Position numbers and translations under genes: made by a program
Source: Symsagittifera roscoffensis
Lineage: Eukaryota > Xenacoelomorpha > Acoela > Convolutidae
Length of the DNA: 64,000 nucleotides
Assembly (NCBI RefSeq): GCF_963678635.1
Contig: NC_087070.1
Span: 28,330,848 to 28,394,847, forward strand
Direction: 5' to 3'
The notes under the pieces: model-generated
What the model saw: the letters and a program-made list of their open reading frames with translations, nothing else
Databases searched by the model: none
What the model was told of the DNA's origin: nothing
In this document: positions 49,172 through 57,319 of the stretch, one piece after another
Layout of the letters: each line of letters begins with the position of its first letter
Position numbering within the stretch: position 1 is the stretch's first letter

Positions 49172-50759
49172 ATCCGGGTTTTACAGAGTTTTTTTAGAAT
49201 AGTTTTTCTGCAATTCGAAACAAGGATGATGGACGTTGGTTTTTGGCGAACATCTTATTTCTTCTGGGTTTTCTTATTAGAGAAGTCCCAGATTCAATCA
49301 TTGTGTCTTCTCAAGACAACGACTGGGTTTTCGCAACAAACTCAAATCTGATTTCAGAATGGTTGGCTATGTCAGGTTTTTCTGTTTCATTGGTGAGAAC
49401 TTCTTTGTGTTTGACCTTGTCTGGGAATGGCGTGGAGATTGTGCGTGGAGGGGATGCCTGGTTACTCGGATCTGTACGTATACTTGAACATCGAGGTGGT
49501 CATTGGTCTAGTTCAATGAAGTCCTTTTCTGCGAAGTCAAGTCGTACTCTAAATCCTTTGAGTTGTGATTGTGGGCGGCATATTGATTGTAGTTGGCCAT
49601 TCTTTCTCGAGTGTAGTAGGGTCGTTTTGTCTTTGGATGTTCGTCCTTGGTGTTGTATTCTGATCTATGTATTGCATAATGTAATTTACATTTTATAAAA
49701 CTTTTATTAGTTTAATATTTTTTAATTATGATTTTAGTTAGTTGTTTTCACAAAAGCTTTTTGTTTTAGTTCAGTTATTTTGAAGAGTTACTCACCCTTG
49801 AGTAGCTCTTATTAAAAATAGGAGTGTGGTCACAAAGCGTGGATGTAGCACGGTGGGTTAGGCCGGCTATAGAGCATGCTCAGGACGTCCTTCCTGGTGG
49901 GTTAGGCCAGGAGTGGGAGTATGATTGCATGCGGTTTTTGTGAGAGGTCCTGTTATGTGACAACGTTTTATGTTGGGTTTGTTGTGGTTTTTCTTATGTT
50001 TTGTTGGTTGTGTCCTTTTTTCAAAAATCAAATTGTTTGTGGTATGGGTTTGTCTTTCGACTTTTTTGTGTTTTATTATTTCTTTCTTAGACTTTATAAT
50101 AGTCTTCAAAAGAATAAATTATCCAGTTTTAAACTGGGTTAATCCGGTTTGGGTACCGTTGGTTTCCTTTTCTTAGTCATGCTGTTATGCTATGTGTTGT
50201 GGTGTTTAGTAAGCTGCATTGGTTAGTTTTGTTTAGTATATAATTCCTTTCCAACCGGGTTAAAGTAAAGTTTGAAACATGTTATCTTGTGTTAGAGTTA
50301 TCGAGTGTGAAAGCTTGGAACTGAAATTCATTACTTTAAACAATTCTTCGTGGGCGAGCTGTGCGAGTTTGGATAGAATTTTTATGCGAGTGAATGAAAA
50401 TATCAAAAGGTTAGTACTGCTTTTGCTTCTTATGAATTTACTACATAGAATTTTAATTTTACTGCTAGTTGTTGGGGGAAATTAAGTTACAAATGTTCAT
50501 CAGTATTAGATTTACTGCTGGTGGGGGAAAATTTATAAATTAATTTACTGCATTGGTATTATATTTATTTAATTGTTGGTGCAAAAATTTAATAGGGTCT
50601 TAAACAGTTTTGAAGAAGTTTGCTATTTTTTATTTTTCTTTTGTGAATTTTTCAGATGATCTAGGATGAAGGCTAAAATTCTAAAGAAAACATGGATAAA
50701 GAATGGTGAGTTTCTAATGTTTGAATTAATTAGTAATATGTATAATTCATACTTACCTG
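49172..50759 (-). other. retroelement 3' region, presumed 3' UTR and LTR
   Basis: The plus strand is T/G-rich and C-poor like the adjacent element genes, and this bias starts near 49172. On the minus strand an AATAAA lies at about 49707-49712. Purine-rich AAGAAAAGGAAA at about 50163-50175 is a weak polypurine-tract candidate. Two related words, GTTGGGGGAAATT and GGTGGGGGAAAATT on the plus strand, lie near 50470 and 50520. LTR ends are not resolved. The small plus-strand ORFs here do not resemble proteins. Confidence 0.45.
50751..50759 (-). promoter_or_regulatory. perfect 5' splice-site consensus next to the ORF stop
   Basis: Minus strand reads TAA then CAG|GTAAGT, so a full CAG|GTAAGT donor begins directly after the stop of the 602-codon ORF. 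Acceptor-like TTTTCTTTAG lies about 65-75 bp further on. It may define a 3' UTR intron or a donor for subgenomic RNA; it could also be chance. The same site is at 40099-40107 in unit A. Confidence 0.4.
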
Positions 50760-52568
50760 TTAGTCGTCGGGGAAGAAACCGTGGGGGAAAATGTCGTGGA
50801 TGAGATCTGAAGTTGTTAGTAGTTTGGCTAATATGCGGATGATATTTTTAGTTTGAAGCAGTGGCCAAAGCAATTGAAGTGCCTTAATGGTGGTTAGTTC
50901 TTCAGTGCCAACTGCAAATTCATAAGGTGTGTTTTGGATTAGATTATATAATTTGTGGTTGAATTTAGTGTTATGGATGAATTCTAAAATGGGGATTTCT
51001 ATAGGTTGTACAAACTCGTGTGGGATGAGGAAGGGTCGGGATTCTTCTGCGTTGAAGGTTTTGGTGATGGGACAAAAGATATACATTTGGGTTATGGGAT
51101 CATAATTTCGAAGAATACCATGAAGGTTAGTATCTTTAATGCAATATGTGAAGTTAAGAAAGAATGGTGAGGTGTATTTGGAATTGATGAATTGAAAACG
51201 ATGGTGTGGTTGTCTGGAGGGAGTGTGTAGGTCAAAGTGATTTTGGATGAAACGATAATAAGTATATGTGTGTGTTTGTTTAGTGCGCAACATAATATCG
51301 TGTGAGCAGTGCAAATCTCTTTCATGTGGTGCAAGGAAACGAAAGGTTAGTGAAAATATTTGGAAGCGTTCTTTAAAGCTTTCGTAGGCTTGCGTGTCTG
51401 TTAGTGCTTCTGAGATAATGTGGTCAAACTTGCGATCGAAGATATTTAGTGTAAATACATATGGTGTTTTAATGAAAAATTTCTCGGTGATTTGTGGGTT
51501 AGCGAAGCGATCGTCGTCTAAGAATTGATCTTGGTTAGTTCTGATGATGTTATAATCGTAATATTCTAGTGTATATTCATTAGCTCGGGGTGCAGTGTGT
51601 GTTTTTAGTGATTTTTTGTATCCAATGTAAGTAAATTGTCTAGGTGTTAGTGGTGTAGTGAGTCGATATAGCATGTCCTTATTTCGTTCTATATCGATAT
51701 GAGTGTTAGATAAAGGTAAGCAAAGGGGATTTGTAAAATGATAATATGAGGTCCAAGGAAGGGTAGGCATTAAAACGTATTCATCTACAAAGTTACGTGT
51801 CTCGTTAGTGTCATGAGTGGTGTTTAAGGTGTATTGTGGAAATGAGGGTAAGGTGATAGCTAAAAATTCTTTTGTGTTAGTGTGTTGTGGATGGTTGATA
51901 TATTCACGGGCTGTTCCTGGTTTCGCTGGGAAAGGATGGTTGGGGAACTTCCTTTTAAAAGTGCGGTAAGCTCTATTAGTGCTGAGTGAAGATACAGTAG
52001 TTGTGGATGATGGTGCTAATGAATCAGTATAAATTGAAGAGGGTGTAGGGGTAGGAGGGTTGGATGAATCTATTGTGGATGAGATTTGGTTTATGGTTGG
52101 GGTGTCAAGGTGATAGGATTGTTGTTGTAGGGTAATGAAATTATCTAGTTCTGGGGAGATTCGGGGGGTGTCTGAAGAATGAGATGATTGGTTTGAGTGA
52201 AGTGAGGAGTAGGTTGGAGTGACTTGGGAAGCATAAGAGGGTGTAGAATTGGTTGGGTCAGGGTTATTTGGTAGTATGGGTTGAAAAGGGGGTTGGGAAA
52301 AATTTAAGGGATTGGTGTGAAAATTATTTGATGGAGATGGTTCAGAGTCGGCAAATTCGTCGGGGGTTTCAATATTCGGGTTATTGAGTTGTGAGATGGA
52401 GTATAAAACTGAGATGTGTGAATTAGTATCGGAATTCATGCCGGATGTTACATTACTGGATGGGAAATCGGGTGGCGGAAAAGCAAAAAGTGGTATTATT
52501 GGGATTGGAGTGGTGAGGTTGGTTGGGTGGGAATTTGATCGGTGTAGGGATCCAAGTTGTCGGCTCAT
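50760..52568 (-). CDS. 602-codon retroelement ORF of unknown function, downstream of env
   Basis: I do not recognise this protein. Residues 1 to about 210 are Ser/Thr/Pro/Asn-rich and look disordered (for example PSPSNNFHTNPLNFSQPPFQ). From about 210 to 602 the sequence looks globular, rich in Phe, Tyr and His, with few Cys. It has no signal peptide and no membrane helix, so it is not a second envelope subunit of ordinary type. The ATG overlaps the stop of the preceding env frame as ATGA (52565-52568), an arrangement suited to termination-reinitiation. The frame is intact over 1.8 kb although nearby frames carry single-base breaks, which suggests selection until recently. Position 51600 is the right edge of the tandem duplication, so the last 280 codons are present again at 40108-40948. 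Candidates are a capsid-associated, matrix-like or regulatory accessory protein; this is speculation. Confidence 0.75.
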   Translation of the reverse strand: MSRQLGSLHRSNSHPTNLTTPIPIIPLFAFPPPDFPSSNVTSGMNSDTNSHISVLYSISQLNNPNIETPDEFADSEPSPSNNFHTNPLNFSQPPFQPILPNNPDPTNSTPSYASQVTPTYSSLHSNQSSHSSDTPRISPELDNFITLQQQSYHLDTPTINQISSTIDSSNPPTPTPSSIYTDSLAPSSTTTVSSLSTNRAYRTFKRKFPNHPFPAKPGTAREYINHPQHTNTKEFLAITLPSFPQYTLNTTHDTNETRNFVDEYVLMPTLPWTSYYHFTNPLCLPLSNTHIDIERNKDMLYRLTTPLTPRQFTYIGYKKSLKTHTAPRANEYTLEYYDYNIIRTNQDQFLDDDRFANPQITEKFFIKTPYVFTLNIFDRKFDHIISEALTDTQAYESFKERFQIFSLTFRFLAPHERDLHCSHDIMLRTKQTHTYTYYRFIQNHFDLHTPSRQPHHRFQFINSKYTSPFFLNFTYCIKDTNLHGILRNYDPITQMYIFCPITKTFNAEESRPFLIPHEFVQPIEIPILEFIHNTKFNHKLYNLIQNTPYEFAVGTEELTTIKALQLLWPLLQTKNIIRILAKLLTTSDLIHDIFPHGFFPDD

Positions 52569-54727
52569 CGTGGGCTAAAAAAATTATTGTTTTGAGACTG
52601 AAAAGCGGTGGTATGGGGTTGTTCTATAATTTGTTCATAAGTATTTTCATCTTGTGAGTGGTGTGGCATTATATGTTGGATGGGACTTTGTGATATGGTT
52701 GGTCTAAAATTATTATGTGTTATGGCTAAATTTCGAAAATTACGTGGGATTAGGGATAATGGATGGTTATGTGGTAGGGGTGGTAACTGTGGTGCTGTTG
52801 GTGTTGTGTCTGCATTGTTATGTTCTTCGTCGTATGTGTTCTGTCTTGTTGCTATTTTTGTGTTATATTCTTTTATTTGTGCGTCTAAAAGAATTTTGTT
52901 TATAGATGTAGAAAATATTCCAAAAAATCCTGCAAATAGTATGCGTGCTACACTTGCTTGTCTATTGACTTGTGTGTGTATAGCACATGTGTTATAGATT
53001 CCTTTTAAGAGTGAAAAAAGAAATCCAATAAAGTTAAACATTGCGTATAAAATAGTTAGTTTTTCTAAGATGTAGTAGGGCCATCCTAGAAAATCAAGAA
53101 TTTCATTCTTGAGTGTAACAAAGCTAAAAATATTGATAGGTGATATATCTTGGGGACGGTATTTTTCACCGTTTAGATATATATAATCTTTAATGTCTTT
53201 AAAATATCCGCTATAGTCTTGCGTATAGATGTCTGCAAATCCTGCGGTTTCGGCAAGTTTGCGTAAGTTTTGGTCAATTGATTGTCTTTGTATTGTGTCC
53301 ATTTGTGTTAATAATTCCTGGAATTGTTGTGTTCTAATGTGATGTTGAATATCTGATTTTGAGTATATTCCTATTGATTGTAAGTCTATATTTGGGTTTC
53401 GAGCGATAGCGCGAATGCTTTCTGGTGAAAATTTTTTGAGTGATTGCATTAATGTGGGATATGGGGTGAGAAGGTAATATTTATCTTCATCAGGGTTTAG
53501 TTGTACTACGTTGTGGCTATTTTCTGATCCACATGGAACTGCGGTATCCCAGAAATAGGTTCTTCGTGAAAGTGTGTCAACGAAATGTACTTTATTCTTA
53601 TAAAAGATAGGGATTCTTTTATAACATCGTTTATCTTCAAAAACGTATAGTGGTGATACTTTTTTAGTACAAGTAAAAAACCATAAGATGTTTCCTTCAT
53701 AGTCTAAAAAATTTGATCTATTTCCTGATAGTAAATATCCTGCGTAGGGTATTTTTAATACTGCTAGTGCAAGTGATTGTAATATTTGTGTTCTTTCTAA
53801 TTCGCATAGTTGGTGTAATGTTTCTAATTCGGAGAGTGACATTTCTTGAAAAATTCGGCTAATCGTGTAGTCTAGTTTCATATCTAAGTGAATATCATAG
53901 TGGATATTATCAAAATATGTACTATTCATTAGTGATAGTTCTTGTAAACGTGTGCTTTGATCGTTTTGGGGTTTTAAATGTCCACCAGGTTGACCTGTAT
54001 TCTTTTGAAAATTAACTGGTATATATGATGTTCCTTCGTTTAGGGGATGACTTGTGGCGTATGGGTCGACTTTTATTTTTCCAGTGGTCATGTCGAATCC
54101 ATTTTCGTATTCAACTAATATTTCAGAGTATTGTGTTTTGTGAAGTGGGTTTCTGTATTTACATGCAAGTTCTGTTTCTTGATATATTTGAAAACGTGTT
54201 AATTTATTTTCTATATTATGAATGTTTCGAAAATTAGAACTTATTTTTCGTAATGGATTTACTTGTTCATATGGTATTGATTGTATAAAATATTTTTCGT
54301 GAAATTTTATCATACGAGCGTGTATTTTTGCTACTTGAAATGTTGTACATGTGTCTTCGGGGAACCAAACAATTGTTGCTTGTGTTCTGGTTGTAGGGTC
54401 GCAATAACCTTGGTCGTTTTTACAAGGTAATCTAATTCCTTGATAAATCATTGTGTTGTCTGATAAATCTCGTGTGAGTTGTATTTTTTCGAGTTGTATT
54501 TTCCAATCGAAAAACATTATTTCTTGGTATCCTTTATTTTTTGTGTCTGCTTTGCAGTTTGATGGGTCATTTATACCAATGTGTGGTATCCAGTGTTTAT
54601 CGTGCATGTCATAGGTTAATCGTCCGTGTGCGCCGTTGTATGGGTATTTTTCATCTAATTTTATATGTCCTTGATATCTTTCAAGTTCTGCTTGATGTAC
54701 ATAATCTGAAAAAAACTTGAAAATATA
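52565..54727 (-). CDS. env: envelope-like glycoprotein, C-terminal part (frame 2)
   Basis: A frame open from 54727 with first ATG at 54607 and TGA at 52565 (680 codons from the ATG). It continues the ectodomain started at 55181 in another frame. Visible features: cysteine pairs such as CKNDQGYC and PEDTC, several potential N-glycosylation sites, a strongly hydrophobic segment at about residues 505-540 (LYAMFNFIGFLFSLL) that is the likely membrane anchor, a second hydrophobic stretch at about 552-575 (ILFAGFFGIFS), and a Pro/Asn/His-rich tail of about 100 residues. The Cys and Trp pattern reminds me of the class III-like glycoproteins of chuviruses and of env-carrying BEL/Pao elements. That family call is from memory and needs a profile search. 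The break between the two frames is one extra T in a run of seven (about 54708-54714). Confidence 0.65.
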   Translation of the reverse strand, partial: YIFKFFSDYVHQAELERYQGHIKLDEKYPYNGAHGRLTYDMHDKHWIPHIGINDPSNCKADTKNKGYQEIMFFDWKIQLEKIQLTRDLSDNTMIYQGIRLPCKNDQGYCDPTTRTQATIVWFPEDTCTTFQVAKIHARMIKFHEKYFIQSIPYEQVNPLRKISSNFRNIHNIENKLTRFQIYQETELACKYRNPLHKTQYSEILVEYENGFDMTTGKIKVDPYATSHPLNEGTSYIPVNFQKNTGQPGGHLKPQNDQSTRLQELSLMNSTYFDNIHYDIHLDMKLDYTISRIFQEMSLSELETLHQLCELERTQILQSLALAVLKIPYAGYLLSGNRSNFLDYEGNILWFFTCTKKVSPLYVFEDKRCYKRIPIFYKNKVHFVDTLSRRTYFWDTAVPCGSENSHNVVQLNPDEDKYYLLTPYPTLMQSLKKFSPESIRAIARNPNIDLQSIGIYSKSDIQHHIRTQQFQELLTQMDTIQRQSIDQNLRKLAETAGFADIYTQDYSGYFKDIKDYIYLNGEKYRPQDISPINIFSFVTLKNEILDFLGWPYYILEKLTILYAMFNFIGFLFSLLKGIYNTCAIHTQVNRQASVARILFAGFFGIFSTSINKILLDAQIKEYNTKIATRQNTYDEEHNNADTTPTAPQLPPLPHNHPLSLIPRNFRNLAITHNNFRPTISQSPIQHIMPHHSQDENTYEQIIEQPHTTAFQSQNNNFFSPR

Positions 54728-55181
54728 CTAAATTTCTATCTGTGTTTTTATTTTTTGTGATGTTTAGTCGGAGTAACTCGTTTTTACAATCTTCGGGATT
54801 GAGATGTAAAAGTCGTTCTATATTACTCTGGTAGAATGATTCATGGTCAAGTCGGTTTTTATTTCCGTTTGAGACTTGTGAACAATGTACTTTCTTTTCA
54901 GAAAATGTTGCTGTGAATTTATATCCTATAACTGTAGTTGCTCGGGCTTTTGAATAAAGTGTTTCGATGACATTTGTAGTTTCTATGGCTTGGGGTTCTG
55001 TTTCGCACTGTGATACTTGATTTATTGCATACTTGTGTAGTGTTTTTTGTTCGTTTTCTTCACAATCGTAATGTGTTACTAATAAATCTTGGGGTCCTGT
55101 GCGGGGAGAAGGGTTTATGTTTTGATTTGAGATTACTAGAAAAAGGAGTTGGAGAAAAATTAATAATTTTAGAATATACAT
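54681..55181 (-). CDS. env: envelope-like glycoprotein, N-terminal part with signal peptide (frame 1)
   Basis: The ATG at 55181 opens a classic signal peptide (MYILKLLIFLQLLFLVIS) followed by a secreted-type sequence with Cys in HYDCEENE, SQCETEP, VHCSQVS and EDCKNE, and a potential N-glycosylation site (LNIT). The frame ends at a TGA at 54681, shortly after crossing the T-run where the frame at 52565-54727 takes over. As read, the product would be about 166 residues, secreted and without an anchor. The start overlaps the last codons of the ATG-less ORF (stop 55169-55171). No ATG-rich leader or obvious splice acceptor settles how it is expressed. Confidence 0.7.
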   Translation of the reverse strand: MYILKLLIFLQLLFLVISNQNINPSPRTGPQDLLVTHYDCEENEQKTLHKYAINQVSQCETEPQAIETTNVIETLYSKARATTVIGYKFTATFSEKKVHCSQVSNGNKNRLDHESFYQSNIERLLHLNPEDCKNELLRLNITKNKNTDRNLVYFQVFFRLCTSSRT

Positions 55182-56302
55182 GTGTATGATAATCCTGAGT
55201 ATGGGTTATAAAATGTGATGTAACCAATTGTTTTTTTGGTATATCTGTCGTATTTATATATTACTTCAGTGGTTATAAATGGTGGTGGTAGTGATTGAGC
55301 TGTTATGTTTGGTGGGTTTAATGGGTAGGGATGTTGAGTAATGTTGTTTAACTTAACTGTGATTTCAAACTTTAATTGTAAACTGTTTTGTTGGAGTATT
55401 TGGATATTGTGATCACGGATATCGTCGTGAATGTCTTGTCGGTATTGTAATCTATTAAGTGCCCAGTTGTGGAGGCGATTACTTTCTAGATGTTGTCCAA
55501 ATAATGGTGGAGGGGCTGTAAATGTATTCCAATCTAGTCTTAAAGGGATATTTGTTGATGATTGTTCTCGATATCTTGCGTCGAGATTATTTGGAAAATT
55601 TAAGTTAAAAGGTGGTGGTGAAATCTGGCTTATTGATGGTGTTGATGGTAGTGATAATGTTTCTGGTAGTGATGAGGATGTTGTTGTATCCGTTGAAATA
55701 TCTATTGGATCATTGACTAAATTTAATTCACCTTGTGTAAATGAATGTGTTGTCCAATATGGTAGTCGTGATGCCTGGTTTGGGGGGTTAAAGGGATTTT
55801 CACGTATTTGTTCAGATGTTGGTGTTGAACCTAAGTAATCTGATGGTAGGCTTGAGGTGCTACGTTGTGAAAGAAGCGTAGGGGTTTCTGGTAATATACC
55901 AATGGGGTTTTCTGGAGTGTTTTGTGATGGGGATTGAGGTATATCAAAATGAACTCGGGGAGTTAGAAAATTCCTGTTCCGTCGAGGATGTATAATTTGT
56001 CTATTTATTTCGACTGTATTTTGGTTTTGACTAGGATTTCTTATTCTACTTAATTCTTGTGGTAGTGTTGGGTATAAGTTATATGTTGGTTCGCTAAGAG
56101 GTGCTTGTCGTTGAACTGGTTCTAGTGGTTCTGATAAACGAGCGTGTCGTTCTTCAAAAGTGCATGGGTTATCTTGAAAGGAAATTCGTGTAGATGTTTG
56201 AGGATTATTGGTAGTTGAAGGTGTTGTTGGGTTATCTTGGGATGATGTCGGTGAAGACTGACTTGGTGACTTTTGGGTAGCAATTTTTGATAGCTTTTTG
56301 GT
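55169..56302 (-). CDS. 377-codon open frame with no ATG, upstream of env
   Basis: The minus-strand frame is open from just after a TAG (56303-56305) to the TAA at 55169, without a single Met codon. The product would be Pro/Ser/Thr/Asn/Gln-rich (for example PETLSLPSTPSISQISPPPF), with a more ordered C-terminal quarter (LHNWALNRLQYRQDIHDDIR; LQLKFEITVKLNN). No signal peptide or membrane helix was seen. A 1.1-kb open frame in this AT-rich sequence is unlikely by chance, and its composition resembles the N-terminal part of the 602-codon ORF. Lack of ATG implies expression by splicing (an AG occurs exactly before 56302: AAAAGAATAG), frameshifting or a non-AUG start. Function unknown. It overlaps the env start by 13 bases. 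Confidence 0.6.
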   Translation of the reverse strand, partial: TKKLSKIATQKSPSQSSPTSSQDNPTTPSTTNNPQTSTRISFQDNPCTFEERHARLSEPLEPVQRQAPLSEPTYNLYPTLPQELSRIRNPSQNQNTVEINRQIIHPRRNRNFLTPRVHFDIPQSPSQNTPENPIGILPETPTLLSQRSTSSLPSDYLGSTPTSEQIRENPFNPPNQASRLPYWTTHSFTQGELNLVNDPIDISTDTTTSSSLPETLSLPSTPSISQISPPPFNLNFPNNLDARYREQSSTNIPLRLDWNTFTAPPPLFGQHLESNRLHNWALNRLQYRQDIHDDIRDHNIQILQQNSLQLKFEITVKLNNITQHPYPLNPPNITAQSLPPPFITTEVIYKYDRYTKKTIGYITFYNPYSGLSYTCIF

Positions 56303-56322
56303 CTATTCTTTTAGTGAAAAAG

Positions 56323-56499
56323 TTAGTGTTTATTAAAGTATTCTTCTAAGAAAAGAATTAGGAGGATTGTTGCCAGAGCGAATGTGATGATTGCTTTCTT
56401 TATACATTTGCATATAGTCAAAATGAGGGATGATAGAAATGTTATGAAAATTACAAATAGTAGAAAAATATCAGTTCTACTGAAAATAGTTCGTATCAT
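56323..56499 (-). CDS. 58-codon ORF with two predicted membrane helices
   Basis: ATG at 56499, TAA at 56323. Residues about 11-29 (IFLLFVIFITFLSSLILTI) and about 36-50 (AIITFALATILLILF) are hydrophobic. A basic cysteine-containing turn (CKCIKKA) separates them and the tail is charged (LEEYFNKH). A hairpin-type membrane protein of this size, placed between integrase and env, resembles small virus-encoded membrane proteins in layout, but no homology is claimed. The leader upstream has a ATCCACAG acceptor-like site about 30 bp before the ATG. The stop lies 20 bp before the ATG-less ORF opens. Confidence 0.5.
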   Translation of the reverse strand: MIRTIFSRTDIFLLFVIFITFLSSLILTICKCIKKAIITFALATILLILFLEEYFNKH

Positions 56500-57319
56500 T
56501 TAGACAATTTTATAAATCGTACCTGTGGATATAATCAAGGGTTTTTGAAAGTTGGAGAAATAGTTCGAATATAGTGTAGAAAATTTAAAAAAAATTACAA
56601 AAAATGATTAAGAGTATTAGAAAAGATTCAAGGATATCAAAAAGAAATATTATGAAAGTTTCAAGTATCGTAAAAAATTGTTTGAGGTTTGTGATAATTT
56701 TAGTGACTGTTTGATAGAAGAGCATTTAAGAAATGGCTTCGTGATCGAATATTTTTTGTTGTTTGGGGCAATTTTCAAGTGTGGTCGGATTATTTATTAG
56801 TTTTTTGACAAGTGGGTTGAGTTTTGTAAAAAATTGTTGGGGGCAATTTTTATGGTGATCGGGAGGTCTTCTTTGTCTTTATTTTCATTTGTCAAATGAT
56901 CTGGGGTATTTTTGAGATTTTTATACTTTAGGCTAAATAAAATGGTCGTTCTTTTACTTTAGGCTAATTTAACATATTTGTTTGGGGGGTATTTGAGGGC
57001 TGAGTTGGGGAAATATTGTTGATCTTTGGTTTATTAGATAAGGGAGGGTTATGATATTATGGTGATATTTATTTTAGTTGTCAAGTTGGAGTGGTTTGCT
57101 TATTTTTGACCTGGAGGTCGTAGAGTTATAGTTATAGATATGCCTGGAGTTTAATATTTTTCGTCTAGTTGGTTTGTGTTAAAGTTATAGAAGGTGACGG
57201 ATTGGATGAATCCTATTGGCTAATTTTGAACTAGAATCGCTGCGTGTTTATCAGCATGTTATCTTGAAAAATGAAAGTGTGAAATGTTTCAGAGGTGCAA
57301 AGATTTTTAAATGTAGAAT
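56500..57319 (-). other. non-coding stretch between integrase and accessory ORFs
   Basis: No ORF of note on either strand. TTAGCCTAAAGTA occurs twice, about 30 bp apart (56926-56970). The minus strand near 56525 reads TTGATTATATCCACAG, a plausible 3' splice site for a spliced subgenomic RNA that would place the 58-codon ORF first. Confidence 0.5.

Larger units (their letters stand above)
40949..51600. repeat. tandem duplication, unit B (10,652 bp)
   Basis: Second copy of unit A. It ends GTGCAGTGTGT at 51600, where the retroelement continues uninterrupted (GTTTTTAGTG). The right edge therefore lies inside the 602-codon ORF and the left edge of unit A inside tubulin intron 2. No microhomology is visible at the A/B junction. 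Because identity is so high, this is either a very recent duplication or an assembly or haplotype artefact. The few base differences argue against a simple identical-sequence misjoin. Confidence 0.95.

Noticed and set aside
55431..55838. Plus-strand 135-codon ORF
   Set aside because: It is the antisense shadow of the ATG-less frame on the minus strand, which has the more protein-like composition and fits the element's gene order.
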